Notes: generated from the sequence alone by a model not told the origin. A DNA stretch of 63,449 nucleotides from Cellulomonas uda (GCF_006538705.1 NZ_BJLP01000020.1:1-63449); one strand, 5' to 3'; positions 51,789 through 63,449 are shown, numbered from the stretch's first letter. Made by a program: numbers and translations.

Positions 51789-54700
51789 ATGTCCAGCGTC
51801 CTCGCGCGCGCCCGTCGCCCCCTGTCGCTCCTGACCGCCGCGACACTCGCGCTGGTCGGCGGCGCGGTGGTCACGCAGGGGGCGGCCACGGCCGCCGACC
51901 CCACGTACACGCTCGTCGGCTCGCTGCAGACCGAGCTCGGCTGCGCGGACGACTGGTCGCCCACGTGCACCGACGGCGACCTCGCCCCCGTCGCCGGCCG
52001 CGAGGGGCACCACGCGGCGACGGTCACGCTGCCCGCGGGCAGCTACGGCTTCAAGGTCGTCGCCGACCACGCGTGGGACACCGCGTACGGGTTCGGCGGG
52101 TCGAGCGACGCGGGTGCACCCGACGTGCCGCTCGTCCTGGCGGGCCCCACGCGGCTCCTCGTCGACTTCGACGTCGCGACCGGACGCACGTCCCTGACGC
52201 CGCTCGACCTGCAGGACGAGGCCGAGCAGGACGCGGTCGCGCTCGCGCCCGTCCGCCAGCCCGGCTCGGGTCAGCAGCTCTACTTCGTCATGACCGACCG
52301 GTTCGCCGACGGCGACCCGTCGAACGACCGCGGCGGCCTCACGGGCGACCGCCTGGTCACGGGCTTCGACCCGACGGACAAGGGGTTCTACCAGGGCGGC
52401 GACCTCGCGGGCCTGATCGACCGGCTCGACTACGTGCAGGGCCTGGGCACCACCGCGATCTGGCTCACGCCGTCGTTCACCAACAAGTACGTGCAGGGTG
52501 CCGGCACCGACGACGTCTCGGCGGGCTACCACGGCTACTGGGTCACGGACTTCACGACGCTCGACCCGCACTACGGCACGATGGCCGAGCTGGACGCGCT
52601 GCTGGACGCCGCGCACGACCGCGGCATGAAGGTCTACTTCGACGTCATCGCGAACCACACGGCCGACGTGATCCAGTACGAGGAGGACCCGCAGCCGGGC
52701 GACACCCCGTACCCGTACGTCTCGCAGGCGGACCGCCCGTACACGGACGCGGATGGCGACGCGTTCCTGCTCGCGGACGTCGTCGGACGCCCGTTCCCCG
52801 AGCTGGACCCGGCGACGTCGTTCCCGTACACGCCGGTGGTGCCCGAGGCGGAGCGGGACGTCAAGGTCCCGGCGTGGCTCAACGACCCGACGCTCTACCA
52901 CAACCGCGGCAGCTCGACCTACGCGGGGGAGTCCTCGACACTCGGTGACTTCGGCGCGCTCGACGACCTCATGACCGAGAACCCGGTGGTCGTCGACGGG
53001 ATGGCCGACATCTTCTCCGACTGGGTCGACCGCGGCATCGACGGCTTCCGGATCGACACGGTCAAGCACGTCGACATGGAGTTCTGGAGGTCCTGGACGG
53101 CGCAGGTCATGGACCACGCGCGCGCCACGGGCAAGGACGACTTCTTCATGTTCGGCGAGGTGTACGACGCGGACGCGGCGAAGACGAGCCCGTACGTGCG
53201 GCAGACCGACATGAGCGCGGTGCTGGACTTCGCGTTCCAGTCCGCGGCGTCGGGGTACGCCGGCGGCGGGTCCGCCAGGAGCCTCGCGGGGCTGTACGCC
53301 TCGGACGACCTGTACACCACACCGGACTCGAGCGCGTACGCGCTGCCCACGTTCCTCGGCAACCATGACATGGGGCGCATCGGGTACTTCCTCGCGGGCA
53401 AGGACGCGGCGCTGGACCGGGACGTCCTCGCGCACCAGCTGATGTTCCTCACGCGCGGCCAGCCGGTCGTCTACTACGGCGACGAGCAGGGCTTCGCGGG
53501 CACCGGTGGCGACAAGGACGCGCGGCAGTCGATGTTCGGCACCCAGGTGGACTCGTACGCGGACCAGCCGCTCGTCGACGGCACGCCGATGGGCACCGAC
53601 GACCACTTCGACACGGGCTCCCCGCTGTACGAGGCGATCGCCGAGCTCGGCGCGCTGCGCGGCGAGCACGACGCGCTGTCCCAGGGCGCCCAGGTCGAGC
53701 AGCTCGTCGCCGACGGCACGGGCGTGTACGCGTTCAGCCGCGTCGACCGCGACGAGCGCGTCGAGTACCTCGTGGCGGTCAACAACGCGACCGCGGCACG
53801 CACCGCGACGTTCACTCCGCTCACGCCGGACGCCACGTTCGACGCGCTGTACGGCGCGACCGGCTCGGTCACGGCGGACGACGAGGTGACGCTCGAGGTG
53901 CCGGCGCTGTCCGCGGTGGTCTACCGCGCGACGAGCCCGCTGCCCGCGCGCACGGCCGCCGTCGACGCGCAGTTCGTCGGCGCGCCCGGTCTGCCGGTCA
54001 CCGCGCTCGAGGACCTCGCGGTCACGCTCGAGGAGGAGGCGTACGCGGAGACGACCTTCTCGTGGCGGGTCGCGGGCGACGACGCGTGGACGACGCTCGG
54101 GACGAGCGACACCGGCCGCCCGCGCGTGTTCCACACGACCGCGGGCCTCGCGCCGGGTGCGCTCGTCGAGTACCGCGCGGTGGTGCGCGACGCGAGCGGC
54201 AACGAGTCCGTCGCGACGACGTTCGCGACCGTGGGCGAGGGCTACGGGCCCGGCACGCCCGTGGTGGCCGACGCCGAGAGCGTCGTGACGCTGCCCGGCA
54301 GCCACGGCTCGGAGATGGGCTGCGCGGCCGACTGGCAGCCCACGTGCGCCGCCGCGCAGCTGACGCAGCAGCCCGACGGCCGCTGGTCGGGCACGTTCGC
54401 GTTGCCCGCGGGGACCTACGAGTACAAGGTCGCCGTCGGCGCCGCGTACTACGAGGCGCAGGGCGCCGAGAACGGCGGCTGGCACGAGAACTACGGCGAG
54501 GACGGCGTGAAGAACTCGCCGTCGGGCAACATCACGTACACCGTGACGGACCCCGATCGTCCGGTGACGTTCTGGTACGACCCCGCGACGCACCGCGTGG
54601 TGAACGACGCCGCGGGCGCGGTGTACACGGTCGCGGGTGACTTCCAGACCGAGCTCGGCTGCGCGGGGGACTGGAGCGCCACGTGCCTGACCGGCGTCCT

Positions 54701-57700
54701 GGCCGACCCGGACCGGGACGGCGAGTGGACGTACACGACGTCCGCGATCCCCGCGGGCACGTACCAGGCCAAGGCCGTGCGCGGCTTCGACTGGTCGACG
54801 AGCTACGGCACGGCCGGTGGCGACGATGTGGCGTTCGCGGTGACCGCGGAGACCCCGACGGTCACGTTCCGGCTCGACACCGCGACGGGCGTGCTGACGA
54901 TCGACGCGGGCACGCCGCAGGAGCCCGGGCCGGGCGACCTCGTCGTGAGCGTGCCCGGCAGCCACAACAGCGAGATGGGCTGCCCGGGTGACTGGGCGCC
55001 CGACTGCGCCGACGCGCGCCTCGAGCTCCAGCCGGGCGGGGTGTACGCGGGCACGTTCACGATCCCCGCGGGCTCGTACGAGTACAAGGTGGCGATCGGC
55101 GGCTCGTGGAGCGAGAACTACGGCGCGGGCGGCGTGCGGGACGGCGCGAACGTCGCGTACACGCTGGACGCCGAGCGTGCCGTGACGTTCGTCTACGACC
55201 CGGTGACGCACCAGTTCACGTCGACCGCCGAGGGGCCGCTGTTCACGCTCGCGGGCGACTTCCAGTCCGAGCTCGGCTGCCCGGGCGACTGGCAGCCCGA
55301 CTGCCTCGCCGCGCTCCTGCAGGACGGTGACCGCGACGGGACGTCCACGTTCACGACGACGAGCCTGCCGACCGGGTCGTACCAGGTGAAGGTCACGCAG
55401 GACCGGTCCTGGGACCTCAACTGGGGTGCCGACGGCGTGCCCGGGGGTGCGAACATCACCTTCTCCGCCACGGCGGGCAAGCAGGTGCTGTTCTCGTTCG
55501 ACTCCGAGACGAAGGTGCTCACCGTGACGGTCCAGGACCCGCCGCTGCCCGGCACCGGCCAGGCGCGCGCGCACTGGGTCGCGGCCGACACGCTCGCGTT
55601 CCCGCAGGACCTGCTCGGCGACGCCGACGCGGCGGACCTGACGTGGTCGCTGCACGCGTCGCCGACGGGCGGGCTCGAGCTCGCCGACGGTGCGGTCGAG
55701 GGCGGCGAGCCGGTCGCGCTCACGTACGACCCGGCGGGACTGCCCGGGGACGTCACGGCGGCGTTCCCGGCGCTCGCGGGCTACGCCGCGCTGCACCTGT
55801 CCGCGTCCGACGCGGCGCGTGCGCCGCAGCTGCTCGAGGGCGAGCTACGGGTGCTCGCGGCGGGCGACTCCCCGGTCGCCTTCACGGGCGTGCAGGTCCC
55901 GGGCGTGCTCGACGACCTGTACGCCGACGCGGCGGCCACTGCGGACCTGGGCCTGACGTGGGACGACGGCACGCCGTCGTTCGCGCTGTGGGCGCCGACC
56001 GCCCAGGACGTCGACCTGCTGGTGTGGCCGGGCGAGGTGTCCGGCGAGCCCACGCGCGTGCCCGCCGAGCGCGGCGACGACGGCGTGTGGCGCGTCGCGG
56101 GCGAGGCGGGCTGGACCGGTGCGGCCTACCGCTACGCCGTGACGGTGTACGCCCCGAGCCTGCGGCGCGTCGTCGTGAACGACGTGACGGACCCGTACTC
56201 GGTCGCGCTCACGCAGAACTCGACCCACTCGGTCGTCGTCGACCTGGCCGACCCGGCCACGCGGCCGGCGATCTGGACGGACACGCCGTCCCCGACGGTG
56301 GAGCAGGCCGTGGACCGTGCGATCTACGAGCTGCACGTGCGGGACTTCTCGATCGCCGACGAGACCGTGCCCGCGGCCGAGCGCGGGACGTACCTCGCGT
56401 TCGCCCGCGACAGCGCGGGCACGCGGCACCTCGCAGAGCTCGCCGGTGCGGGTCTGACGACGGTGCACCTGCTGCCGACGTTCGACATCGCGACCATCGA
56501 GGAGGACCGCGGGGAGCAGGAGAGCCCCGCGTGCGACCTGGCGTCGTACGCGCCGGACTCCACCGAGCAGCAGGCGTGCGTCACCGCGGTGGCCGACGCC
56601 GACGGTTTCAACTGGGGCTACGACCCGTTCCACTACCAGGTGCCCGAGGGCTCGTACGCGGTCGACCCCGACGCGCGGGTCGGCGAGTTCCGCACGATGG
56701 TCGGGGCCCTGCACGCGACGGGCCTCGAGGTCGTGCTCGACGAGGTGTACAACCACACGTCGGCGGCCGGCCAGGCGGACACCTCGGTGCTCGACAAGGT
56801 CGTGCCGGGGTACTACCACCGCCTCGACGCGACGGGTGCCGTGCGGACGAGCACGTGCTGCTCGAACATCGCGACCGAGCACGCGCTCGCGGGCAAGCTG
56901 ATGGTCGACTCGGTCGTGCTGTGGGCGCGCGAGTACAAGGTCGACGGGTTCCGGTTCGACCTCATGGGTCACCACTCGGTGGCGAACATGCAGGCCGTGC
57001 GGGACGCGCTCGACGAGCTGACGCTCGCCGACGACGGGGTCGACGGCTCGCGCATCTACCTGTACGGCGAGGGCTGGAACTTCGGCGAGGTCGCCGACGA
57101 CGCGCTGTTCGAGCAGGCCCGCCAGGGCAACCTCGGCGGCACGGGCATCGGCACGTTCTCCGACCGGCTGCGCGACGCGGTGCGCGGCGGCGGCCCGTTC
57201 GACGAGGACCCGCGCGTCCAGGGCTTCGGCTCGGGCCAGCTCACCGACCCGAACGGCGCCGCGGTCAACGGCGACGCCGCGGCGCAGGCCGCCACGCTCG
57301 CGCACCAGACCGACCTGGTGCGGCTCGGGATGGCGGGCAACCTCGCCGACTTCTCGTTCCTCGCGAGCGACGGGACGGTGCGTACGGGCGCGCAGGTCGA
57401 CTACAACGGCCAGCCCGCGGGGTACGCGACCGAGCCCGACGAGGTCGTCACGTACGTCGACGCGCACGACAACGAGACGCTGTGGGACTCGCTCACCATG
57501 AAGCTCCCGCAGGCCACCTCGATGGACGACCGCATCCGGATGAACACGCTGTCGCTCGCCACCACCGCCCTGGCCCAGACGCCGTCGTTCTGGCACGCGG
57601 GCGCCGACCTGCTGCGCAGCAAGTCGCTCGACCGCAACAGCTACAACTCGGGCGACTGGTTCAACGCGATCGACTGGACGGGGCAGGACAACGGGTTCGG

Positions 57701-58781
57701 CAAGGGGCTGCCGCCGCGGCCGGACAACGAGGCGAAGTGGCCGTACATGGCGCCGCTGCTGGCCGACCCGGCGCTCAAGCCGTCCGCCGACGACGTCGCC
57801 ACGGCGTCCGACGCGGCGCTCGACCTGCTGCGACTGCGCGCCTCGACCCGCCTGCTGCGCCTCGGCTCGGCGGACGCGATCGAGACCAAGCTGACGTTCC
57901 CCACCAGCGGCCCCGACGCGACACCCGGCGTGATCGTCATGAGCGTCGACGACACGCTCGGTGCGGACGCCGACCCCGCGCTCGACGGCGTGCTCGTCGT
58001 GCTCAACGCCGGCACGGCGGCGACCACCCAGGTCGTCCCCGAGCTCGCCGGGCGCGAGTACGCGCTGTCCCCGGTGCAGGTCGCGGGGTCCGACGACGTC
58101 GTCAGGGCGACCACGTGGGACACCGCGACCGGCACGGTGACGGTCCCGGCCCGCACGGTCGCGGTGCTCGTGGAGGCCCAGGAGGACGGCGGGCCGAGCC
58201 CGACGCCCACGGCGACACCGACGGCCGGCCCGACGCCGACGGCCGGTCCCACGCCCACGACGAGCCCGACGGCCACGCCGAAGCCGCACCCGACGCGCAC
58301 GCCCCACCCGCACCCGACGCGCACGGCGAAGCCGCGACCCGAGCCGACGCGCACGGCGAAGCCGCGGCCCGAGCCGACGCGCACGGCCGCCCCGAGGCCG
58401 CGGCCGCGGGTCGAGCTCTCGGCGGGCGTCGTCCGGCGCGGGAGCACCGTCGAGGTGCAGGCGTCGGGTCTCACCGCGGGGGAGCGGGTCCAGGTGTGGC
58501 TGCACTCGACGCCGGTGCTGCTGCTCGGCGGGTCGGCCTCGGCGGACGGGACGGTCGACCTGACCGTGACGATCCCGGTGGACGCCGCGCTGGGTGAGCA
58601 CACCCTCGAGGTCCGCGGCCTGACCTCCGGGCTCAGCGGGTCCGCGGCGGTGCGGGTCGTCGCGGCCGACGCGGAGCTCGGGGCCACCGGGTTCGACGCC
58701 GGGCTCGTCGCGCTCGCGGCCGCCGCGCTCGTCGCCGGCCTGGTGCTCGTGCTCGTCGTACGGCGGCGCCGCGAGAGCTGA
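51789..58781 (+). CDS. Modular bifunctional amylopullulanase (alpha-amylase + X25 modules + type I pullulanase)
   Basis: A 2330-residue secreted enzyme. Domains: signal peptide 1-36; X25-like module about 38-130; GH13 alpha-amylase about 160-715 (nucleophile Asp423 in DGFRIDTVKHVD, acid Glu457 in MFGEVYD, Asp527 in NHDMG); Ig-like part; four X25-like modules about 833-1250 in an A-B-A-B order (GSHxSEMGC, GDFQxELGC); pullulanase N-terminal region and GH13 catalytic domain about 1390-2130 (NWGYDP at 1608-1613, Asp1724 in GFRFDLMGHH, Glu1761 in YGEGWN). A Pro/Thr/Lys/His/Arg-rich spacer, an Ig-like domain and an LGATG sorting-like motif (2297-2301), helix and RRRR end follow. It cleaves alpha-1,4 and alpha-1,6 bonds in starch or pullulan at the wall. 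ATG has AAGGAG upstream. Confidence 0.95.
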   Translation: MSSVLARARRPLSLLTAATLALVGGAVVTQGAATAADPTYTLVGSLQTELGCADDWSPTCTDGDLAPVAGREGHHAATVTLPAGSYGFKVVADHAWDTAYGFGGSSDAGAPDVPLVLAGPTRLLVDFDVATGRTSLTPLDLQDEAEQDAVALAPVRQPGSGQQLYFVMTDRFADGDPSNDRGGLTGDRLVTGFDPTDKGFYQGGDLAGLIDRLDYVQGLGTTAIWLTPSFTNKYVQGAGTDDVSAGYHGYWVTDFTTLDPHYGTMAELDALLDAAHDRGMKVYFDVIANHTADVIQYEEDPQPGDTPYPYVSQADRPYTDADGDAFLLADVVGRPFPELDPATSFPYTPVVPEAERDVKVPAWLNDPTLYHNRGSSTYAGESSTLGDFGALDDLMTENPVVVDGMADIFSDWVDRGIDGFRIDTVKHVDMEFWRSWTAQVMDHARATGKDDFFMFGEVYDADAAKTSPYVRQTDMSAVLDFAFQSAASGYAGGGSARSLAGLYASDDLYTTPDSSAYALPTFLGNHDMGRIGYFLAGKDAALDRDVLAHQLMFLTRGQPVVYYGDEQGFAGTGGDKDARQSMFGTQVDSYADQPLVDGTPMGTDDHFDTGSPLYEAIAELGALRGEHDALSQGAQVEQLVADGTGVYAFSRVDRDERVEYLVAVNNATAARTATFTPLTPDATFDALYGATGSVTADDEVTLEVPALSAVVYRATSPLPARTAAVDAQFVGAPGLPVTALEDLAVTLEEEAYAETTFSWRVAGDDAWTTLGTSDTGRPRVFHTTAGLAPGALVEYRAVVRDASGNESVATTFATVGEGYGPGTPVVADAESVVTLPGSHGSEMGCAADWQPTCAAAQLTQQPDGRWSGTFALPAGTYEYKVAVGAAYYEAQGAENGGWHENYGEDGVKNSPSGNITYTVTDPDRPVTFWYDPATHRVVNDAAGAVYTVAGDFQTELGCAGDWSATCLTGVLADPDRDGEWTYTTSAIPAGTYQAKAVRGFDWSTSYGTAGGDDVAFAVTAETPTVTFRLDTATGVLTIDAGTPQEPGPGDLVVSVPGSHNSEMGCPGDWAPDCADARLELQPGGVYAGTFTIPAGSYEYKVAIGGSWSENYGAGGVRDGANVAYTLDAERAVTFVYDPVTHQFTSTAEGPLFTLAGDFQSELGCPGDWQPDCLAALLQDGDRDGTSTFTTTSLPTGSYQVKVTQDRSWDLNWGADGVPGGANITFSATAGKQVLFSFDSETKVLTVTVQDPPLPGTGQARAHWVAADTLAFPQDLLGDADAADLTWSLHASPTGGLELADGAVEGGEPVALTYDPAGLPGDVTAAFPALAGYAALHLSASDAARAPQLLEGELRVLAAGDSPVAFTGVQVPGVLDDLYADAAATADLGLTWDDGTPSFALWAPTAQDVDLLVWPGEVSGEPTRVPAERGDDGVWRVAGEAGWTGAAYRYAVTVYAPSLRRVVVNDVTDPYSVALTQNSTHSVVVDLADPATRPAIWTDTPSPTVEQAVDRAIYELHVRDFSIADETVPAAERGTYLAFARDSAGTRHLAELAGAGLTTVHLLPTFDIATIEEDRGEQESPACDLASYAPDSTEQQACVTAVADADGFNWGYDPFHYQVPEGSYAVDPDARVGEFRTMVGALHATGLEVVLDEVYNHTSAAGQADTSVLDKVVPGYYHRLDATGAVRTSTCCSNIATEHALAGKLMVDSVVLWAREYKVDGFRFDLMGHHSVANMQAVRDALDELTLADDGVDGSRIYLYGEGWNFGEVADDALFEQARQGNLGGTGIGTFSDRLRDAVRGGGPFDEDPRVQGFGSGQLTDPNGAAVNGDAAAQAATLAHQTDLVRLGMAGNLADFSFLASDGTVRTGAQVDYNGQPAGYATEPDEVVTYVDAHDNETLWDSLTMKLPQATSMDDRIRMNTLSLATTALAQTPSFWHAGADLLRSKSLDRNSYNSGDWFNAIDWTGQDNGFGKGLPPRPDNEAKWPYMAPLLADPALKPSADDVATASDAALDLLRLRASTRLLRLGSADAIETKLTFPTSGPDATPGVIVMSVDDTLGADADPALDGVLVVLNAGTAATTQVVPELAGREYALSPVQVAGSDDVVRATTWDTATGTVTVPARTVAVLVEAQEDGGPSPTPTATPTAGPTPTAGPTPTTSPTATPKPHPTRTPHPHPTRTAKPRPEPTRTAKPRPEPTRTAAPRPRPRVELSAGVVRRGSTVEVQASGLTAGERVQVWLHSTPVLLLGGSASADGTVDLTVTIPVDAALGEHTLEVRGLTSGLSGSAAVRVVAADAELGATGFDAGLVALAAAALVAGLVLVLVVRRRRES

Positions 58782-58806
58782 CGCACCCGGGCCCGTGGGT
58801 TCGCGC

Positions 58807-58847
58807 ACGAGGAGGGGCTCGGTCGCACCGACCGGGCCCCTCCTCGT
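58807..58847. terminator. Terminator between convergent amylopullulanase and esterase genes
   Basis: A 12-bp stem (58807-58818 with 58836-58847), with an inner 5-bp stem TCGGT/ACCGA within the loop. Confidence 0.75.
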
Positions 58848-58858
58848 CGTGGTGCGCG

Positions 58859-61566
<2,708 letters not shown>

Positions 61567-61573
61567 CCGGGCC

Positions 61574-61843
61574 GTGCGGGTCGCGATCCGGGTCAGGCCG
61601 GGGGCGTCACGGACGCGCGTCGGCGGGTCGCACGCCGGCGCGCTCGTCGTCGCCGTGTCCGCCCGGGCCGTCGACGGCGCCGCGACCGAGGCCGCGCTCG
61701 CGGCGGTCGCGGACGCCTTCGGCGTGCGCCGCCGCCACGTCACGCTGGTGACGGGCACGACGAGCCGCGACAAGGTCGTCGACGTCGACGACGACGCGCT
61801 CGCCGACGCCCCGGCCCGCCTCGAGGCACTCCTGAACGCCTGA
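61574..61843 (+). CDS. DUF167 family protein (YggU-like)
   Basis: An 89-residue protein of the small DUF167 fold: VAIRVRPGASRTRVGG at the N-terminus, LVVAVSARAVDGAATEAALAAVADAFGV (strand-helix in the middle), and RHVTLVTGTTSRDKVVDVDD with the conserved G.TSR.K pattern. The function is unknown. GTG 61574 is 7 bp after mdh, so it is probably cotranscribed. It lies convergent with purU and faces a cluster of GAGGTCG repeats. Confidence 0.85.
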   Translation: MRVAIRVRPGASRTRVGGSHAGALVVAVSARAVDGAATEAALAAVADAFGVRRRHVTLVTGTTSRDKVVDVDDDALADAPARLEALLNA

Positions 61844-61860
61844 CACCCACCCCGGCCCGC

Positions 61861-61928
61861 GCGAGGTCGCGCGTCTCTCGGGAGGTCGCGCAGACGACTG
61901 CACGACCTCGCGAGAATCGCGCGACCTC
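61861..61928. repeat. Nested GAGGTCG inverted repeats (probable bidirectional terminator)
   Basis: Two direct copies of GAGGTCGCGC-type sequence (61863 and 61882) face two inverted copies. GCGAGGTCG (61861-61869) pairs with CGACCTCGC (61903-61911), and GAGGTCGCGC (61882-61891) with GCGCGACCTC (61919-61928). The two pairings interleave, so only one can form at a time or a pseudoknot is required. It lies between convergent genes. Confidence 0.6.
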
Positions 61929-61946
61929 ACGAGGAATGACCCGGCG

Positions 61947-62822
61947 TCAGCGGAAGACGATGGTCCGGTGGCCGTCCAGCAGGACGCGGTGCTCGGCGTG
62001 CCAGCGCACCGCGCGGGCCAGCGCCCGGCGCTCGACGTCCTGCCCGAGCGCGACCAGGTCGTCGACCGACCGCGTGTGGTCCACGCGCTCCACGTCCTGC
62101 TCGATGATCGGCCCCTCGTCGAGGTCGCCCGTGACGTAGTGCGCGGTCGCGCCGATGAGCTTCACGCCCCGGTCGTGGGCCTGCGCGTACGGGCGCGCGC
62201 CCTTGAAGGACGGCAGGAACGAGTGGTGGATGTTGATGACGCGCCCGGCCAGCCTGCGGCACAGCTCGTCGGACAGGATCTGCATGTACCGGGCGAGCAC
62301 GACGAGCTCGACGTCCAGCTCCTCGACGAGCTCCAGCAGGCGGGCCTCCGCGTCGGCCTTGGTGGCCGCGGTCACGGGCACGTGGTGGAACGGGATGCCG
62401 TAGAACTGCGCGAGCGGCTCGAGCACGGTGTGGTTCGACACGACGGCGACCAGGTCGACCGGCAGCTTCTCCGAGCGCTGGCGGAACGCGAGGTCGTTGA
62501 GGCAGTGCGCGGCCGTGGAGCCCATGACGAGCGTGCGGACCGGCCGGCCGGCGACGTCGAGCGACCACGTCATGTCGAAGGCCGCGGAGATGCGCTCGAG
62601 CGCCCCCGCGAGCTCGTCGTACGTGACCGCGGACGTGACCTGGACGCGCATGAAGAACAGACCGGTGAGCGCGTCCCCGAACTGCTGCGACTCCGTGATG
62701 TTCCCGCCGTGGTCCGCGAGCAGCCCCGCGACGGCGTGCACGATCCCGGGGCGGTCCGGGCACGAGAGGGTCAGGACCCAGTGGGTCTCTCCTGGGGTCG
62801 TCGGGCTCGCAGTGTGGGACAC
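61947..62822 (-). CDS. purU: Formyltetrahydrofolate deformylase
   Basis: A 291-residue enzyme. The N-terminal ACT domain (HWVLTLSCPDRPGIVHAVAGLLADHGG in two stretches) is followed by a formyltransferase-fold hydrolase domain with VVSNHTVLEPLAQFYGIPF, the catalytic NIHHSFLPSFKGA and TAHYVTGDLDEGPII with its essential Asp. It hydrolyses 10-formyl-THF to THF and formate, balancing one-carbon units for purine synthesis (purH uses 10-formyl-THF). GTG 62822 gives the usual length. It is divergent from the acetyltransferase gene. Confidence 0.95.
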   Translation of the reverse strand: MSHTASPTTPGETHWVLTLSCPDRPGIVHAVAGLLADHGGNITESQQFGDALTGLFFMRVQVTSAVTYDELAGALERISAAFDMTWSLDVAGRPVRTLVMGSTAAHCLNDLAFRQRSEKLPVDLVAVVSNHTVLEPLAQFYGIPFHHVPVTAATKADAEARLLELVEELDVELVVLARYMQILSDELCRRLAGRVINIHHSFLPSFKGARPYAQAHDRGVKLIGATAHYVTGDLDEGPIIEQDVERVDHTRSVDDLVALGQDVERRALARAVRWHAEHRVLLDGHRTIVFR

Positions 62823-62870
62823 GAGTCCCGAGAGTAGTGCGCCGCGCCGCGCGGCTGACACGATGGCCGT

Positions 62871-63359
62871 ATGACGGCCGACCTCGACATCCGCAAGGTG
62901 ACCACCGACGACGCCGGCGAGCTGCTCACGCTGCGCCGCGCCGCGTTCGTCACCGAGGCGCAGCAGTACGGCGACCCGCACATCCCGCCGCTCACGCAGA
63001 CGGTCGAGGAGCTCGTCGAGGACCTGCAGCGTCCGGACGTGGTGACGCTCGGGGGCTGGGACGGGCACCGGCTCGTCGGGTCGATCCGCGTGCTCATCGA
63101 GGACAAGAAGGCCACGCTCGGCCGGTTCGCGGTCGCGCCGGACCTGCAGGGCAAGGGCTTCGGGACCCAGCTGCTGCTCGCGATCCTGCCGTACCTGCCG
63201 GACGGCATCGAGGAGGTGTGGGTGTTCACGGGCCGCGACTCGGTGCAGAACATCGCGCTGTACGCGAAGCACGGCTACGAGCACCAGCACGACCAGACCG
63301 CGGGCGACCTGACCTACGCGTTCCTGCGCAAGTCCCTGGTCGAGACCCCGGAGGACTGA
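62871..63359 (+). CDS. GNAT family N-acetyltransferase
   Basis: A 162-residue protein. It has the N-terminal IRKVTTDDAGELLTLRRAAF helix-strand, the acetyl-CoA loop in LGRFAVAPDLQGKGFGTQLL (R/Q-x-x-G-x-G/A form), and the late motif DSVQNIALYAKHGYEHQHDQTAGDL. The substrate is unknown; small-molecule or protein N-acetylation are both open. ATG 62871 lies 6 nt after CACGAT, which would be a weak leaderless promoter. It is followed 7 bp later by another gene start. Confidence 0.87.
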   Translation: MTADLDIRKVTTDDAGELLTLRRAAFVTEAQQYGDPHIPPLTQTVEELVEDLQRPDVVTLGGWDGHRLVGSIRVLIEDKKATLGRFAVAPDLQGKGFGTQLLLAILPYLPDGIEEVWVFTGRDSVQNIALYAKHGYEHQHDQTAGDLTYAFLRKSLVETPED

Positions 63360-63366
63360 CCGCCAC

Positions 63367-63449
63367 GTGAGCATCCCGACGGGGCCGGTCGTCGTCCCCG
63401 AGGCGGTCCACCGGCTCGTCGGCGACGCGCCGTTCGTCGCGGACCCGCC
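63367..63449 (+). CDS. Start of an unidentified gene (3' truncated)
   Basis: A GTG at 63367 opens a frame that runs to the window edge, encoding MSIPTGPVVVPEAVHRLVGD and seven more residues. It starts 7 bp after the acetyltransferase stop, on the same strand, so it is probably in the same operon. Too little is visible to name it. Confidence 0.45.
   Translation, partial: MSIPTGPVVVPEAVHRLVGDAPFVADP

Overview
This is a GC-rich actinobacterial chromosome segment with strong third-position GC bias, many GTG starts and 4-bp GTGA/ATGA gene overlaps. The content points to a polysaccharide-degrading Micrococcales, most likely Cellulomonas or a close relative: two secreted CE1/PHB-depolymerase-family esterases carry C-terminal CBM2 cellulose-binding modules, and there is a 2330-residue wall-anchored amylopullulanase. 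That genus assignment is inference. I see no tRNA, rRNA, insertion sequence, prophage or CRISPR array.

Layout. 1-3.7 kb: end of an esterase-CBM2 gene, a DEDDh exonuclease, GuaB3 and a PH-domain membrane protein. 3.75-7.83 kb: a four-gene ferric-siderophore ABC importer operon with a DtxR/IdeR-type iron box upstream. 7.9-15.6 kb: succinate-semialdehyde dehydrogenase, then phosphoketolase, pta and ackA. 15.9-21 kb: SURF1, an unknown protein and a heterodimeric ABC exporter with one degenerate ATP site. 21.1-24.8 kb: guaA, a DUF3817 protein and two tandem paralogous membrane proteins. 24.8-29 kb: a PspC-type envelope module (PspC protein, divergent PspC-histidine kinase and its LuxR-type regulator). 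29-35.7 kb: small membrane proteins, pcrA, an OatA-like acyltransferase-SGNH protein, and an HTH/Clp-N pair with two palindromic operators over its promoter. 35.7-39.7 kb: an ABC exporter and a three-gene cassette resembling type VII secretion substrates. 40-51.5 kb: sucCD, a DUF6350 protein, purH behind a ZTP riboswitch, a flavoprotein reductase, a DUF3017 protein, a putative lipoprotein, an aquaporin and icd. 51.8-60.3 kb: amylopullulanase behind a LacI/MalR-like operator, and a second esterase-CBM2. 60.5-63.4 kb: mdh, a DUF167 protein, purU, a GNAT acetyltransferase and the start of one more gene.

How the genes fit together. The secreted enzymes release sugars from starch/pullulan and acetylated plant polymers. 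Phosphoketolase, AckA and Pta can turn sugar phosphates into acetyl phosphate, ATP/acetate and acetyl-CoA. sucCD, icd and mdh are TCA-cycle steps. guaB3, guaA, purH and purU are purine and one-carbon steps. Several genes have a TANNNT -10 hexamer about 6 nt before the start codon, which suggests leaderless transcripts. Most gene ends carry perfect 10-18 bp GC-rich hairpins without a T tract.

The items most worth follow-up are the type VII-like cassette (37740-39694), the HTH/Clp-N autoregulatory promoter (35619-35670), the asymmetric ABC exporter (17396-20994), the ZTP riboswitch with a hairpin over the purH ribosome-binding site (44330-44440), a TCTCGA-type motif shared by sucC and icd, and the aquaporin with an atypical selectivity filter.
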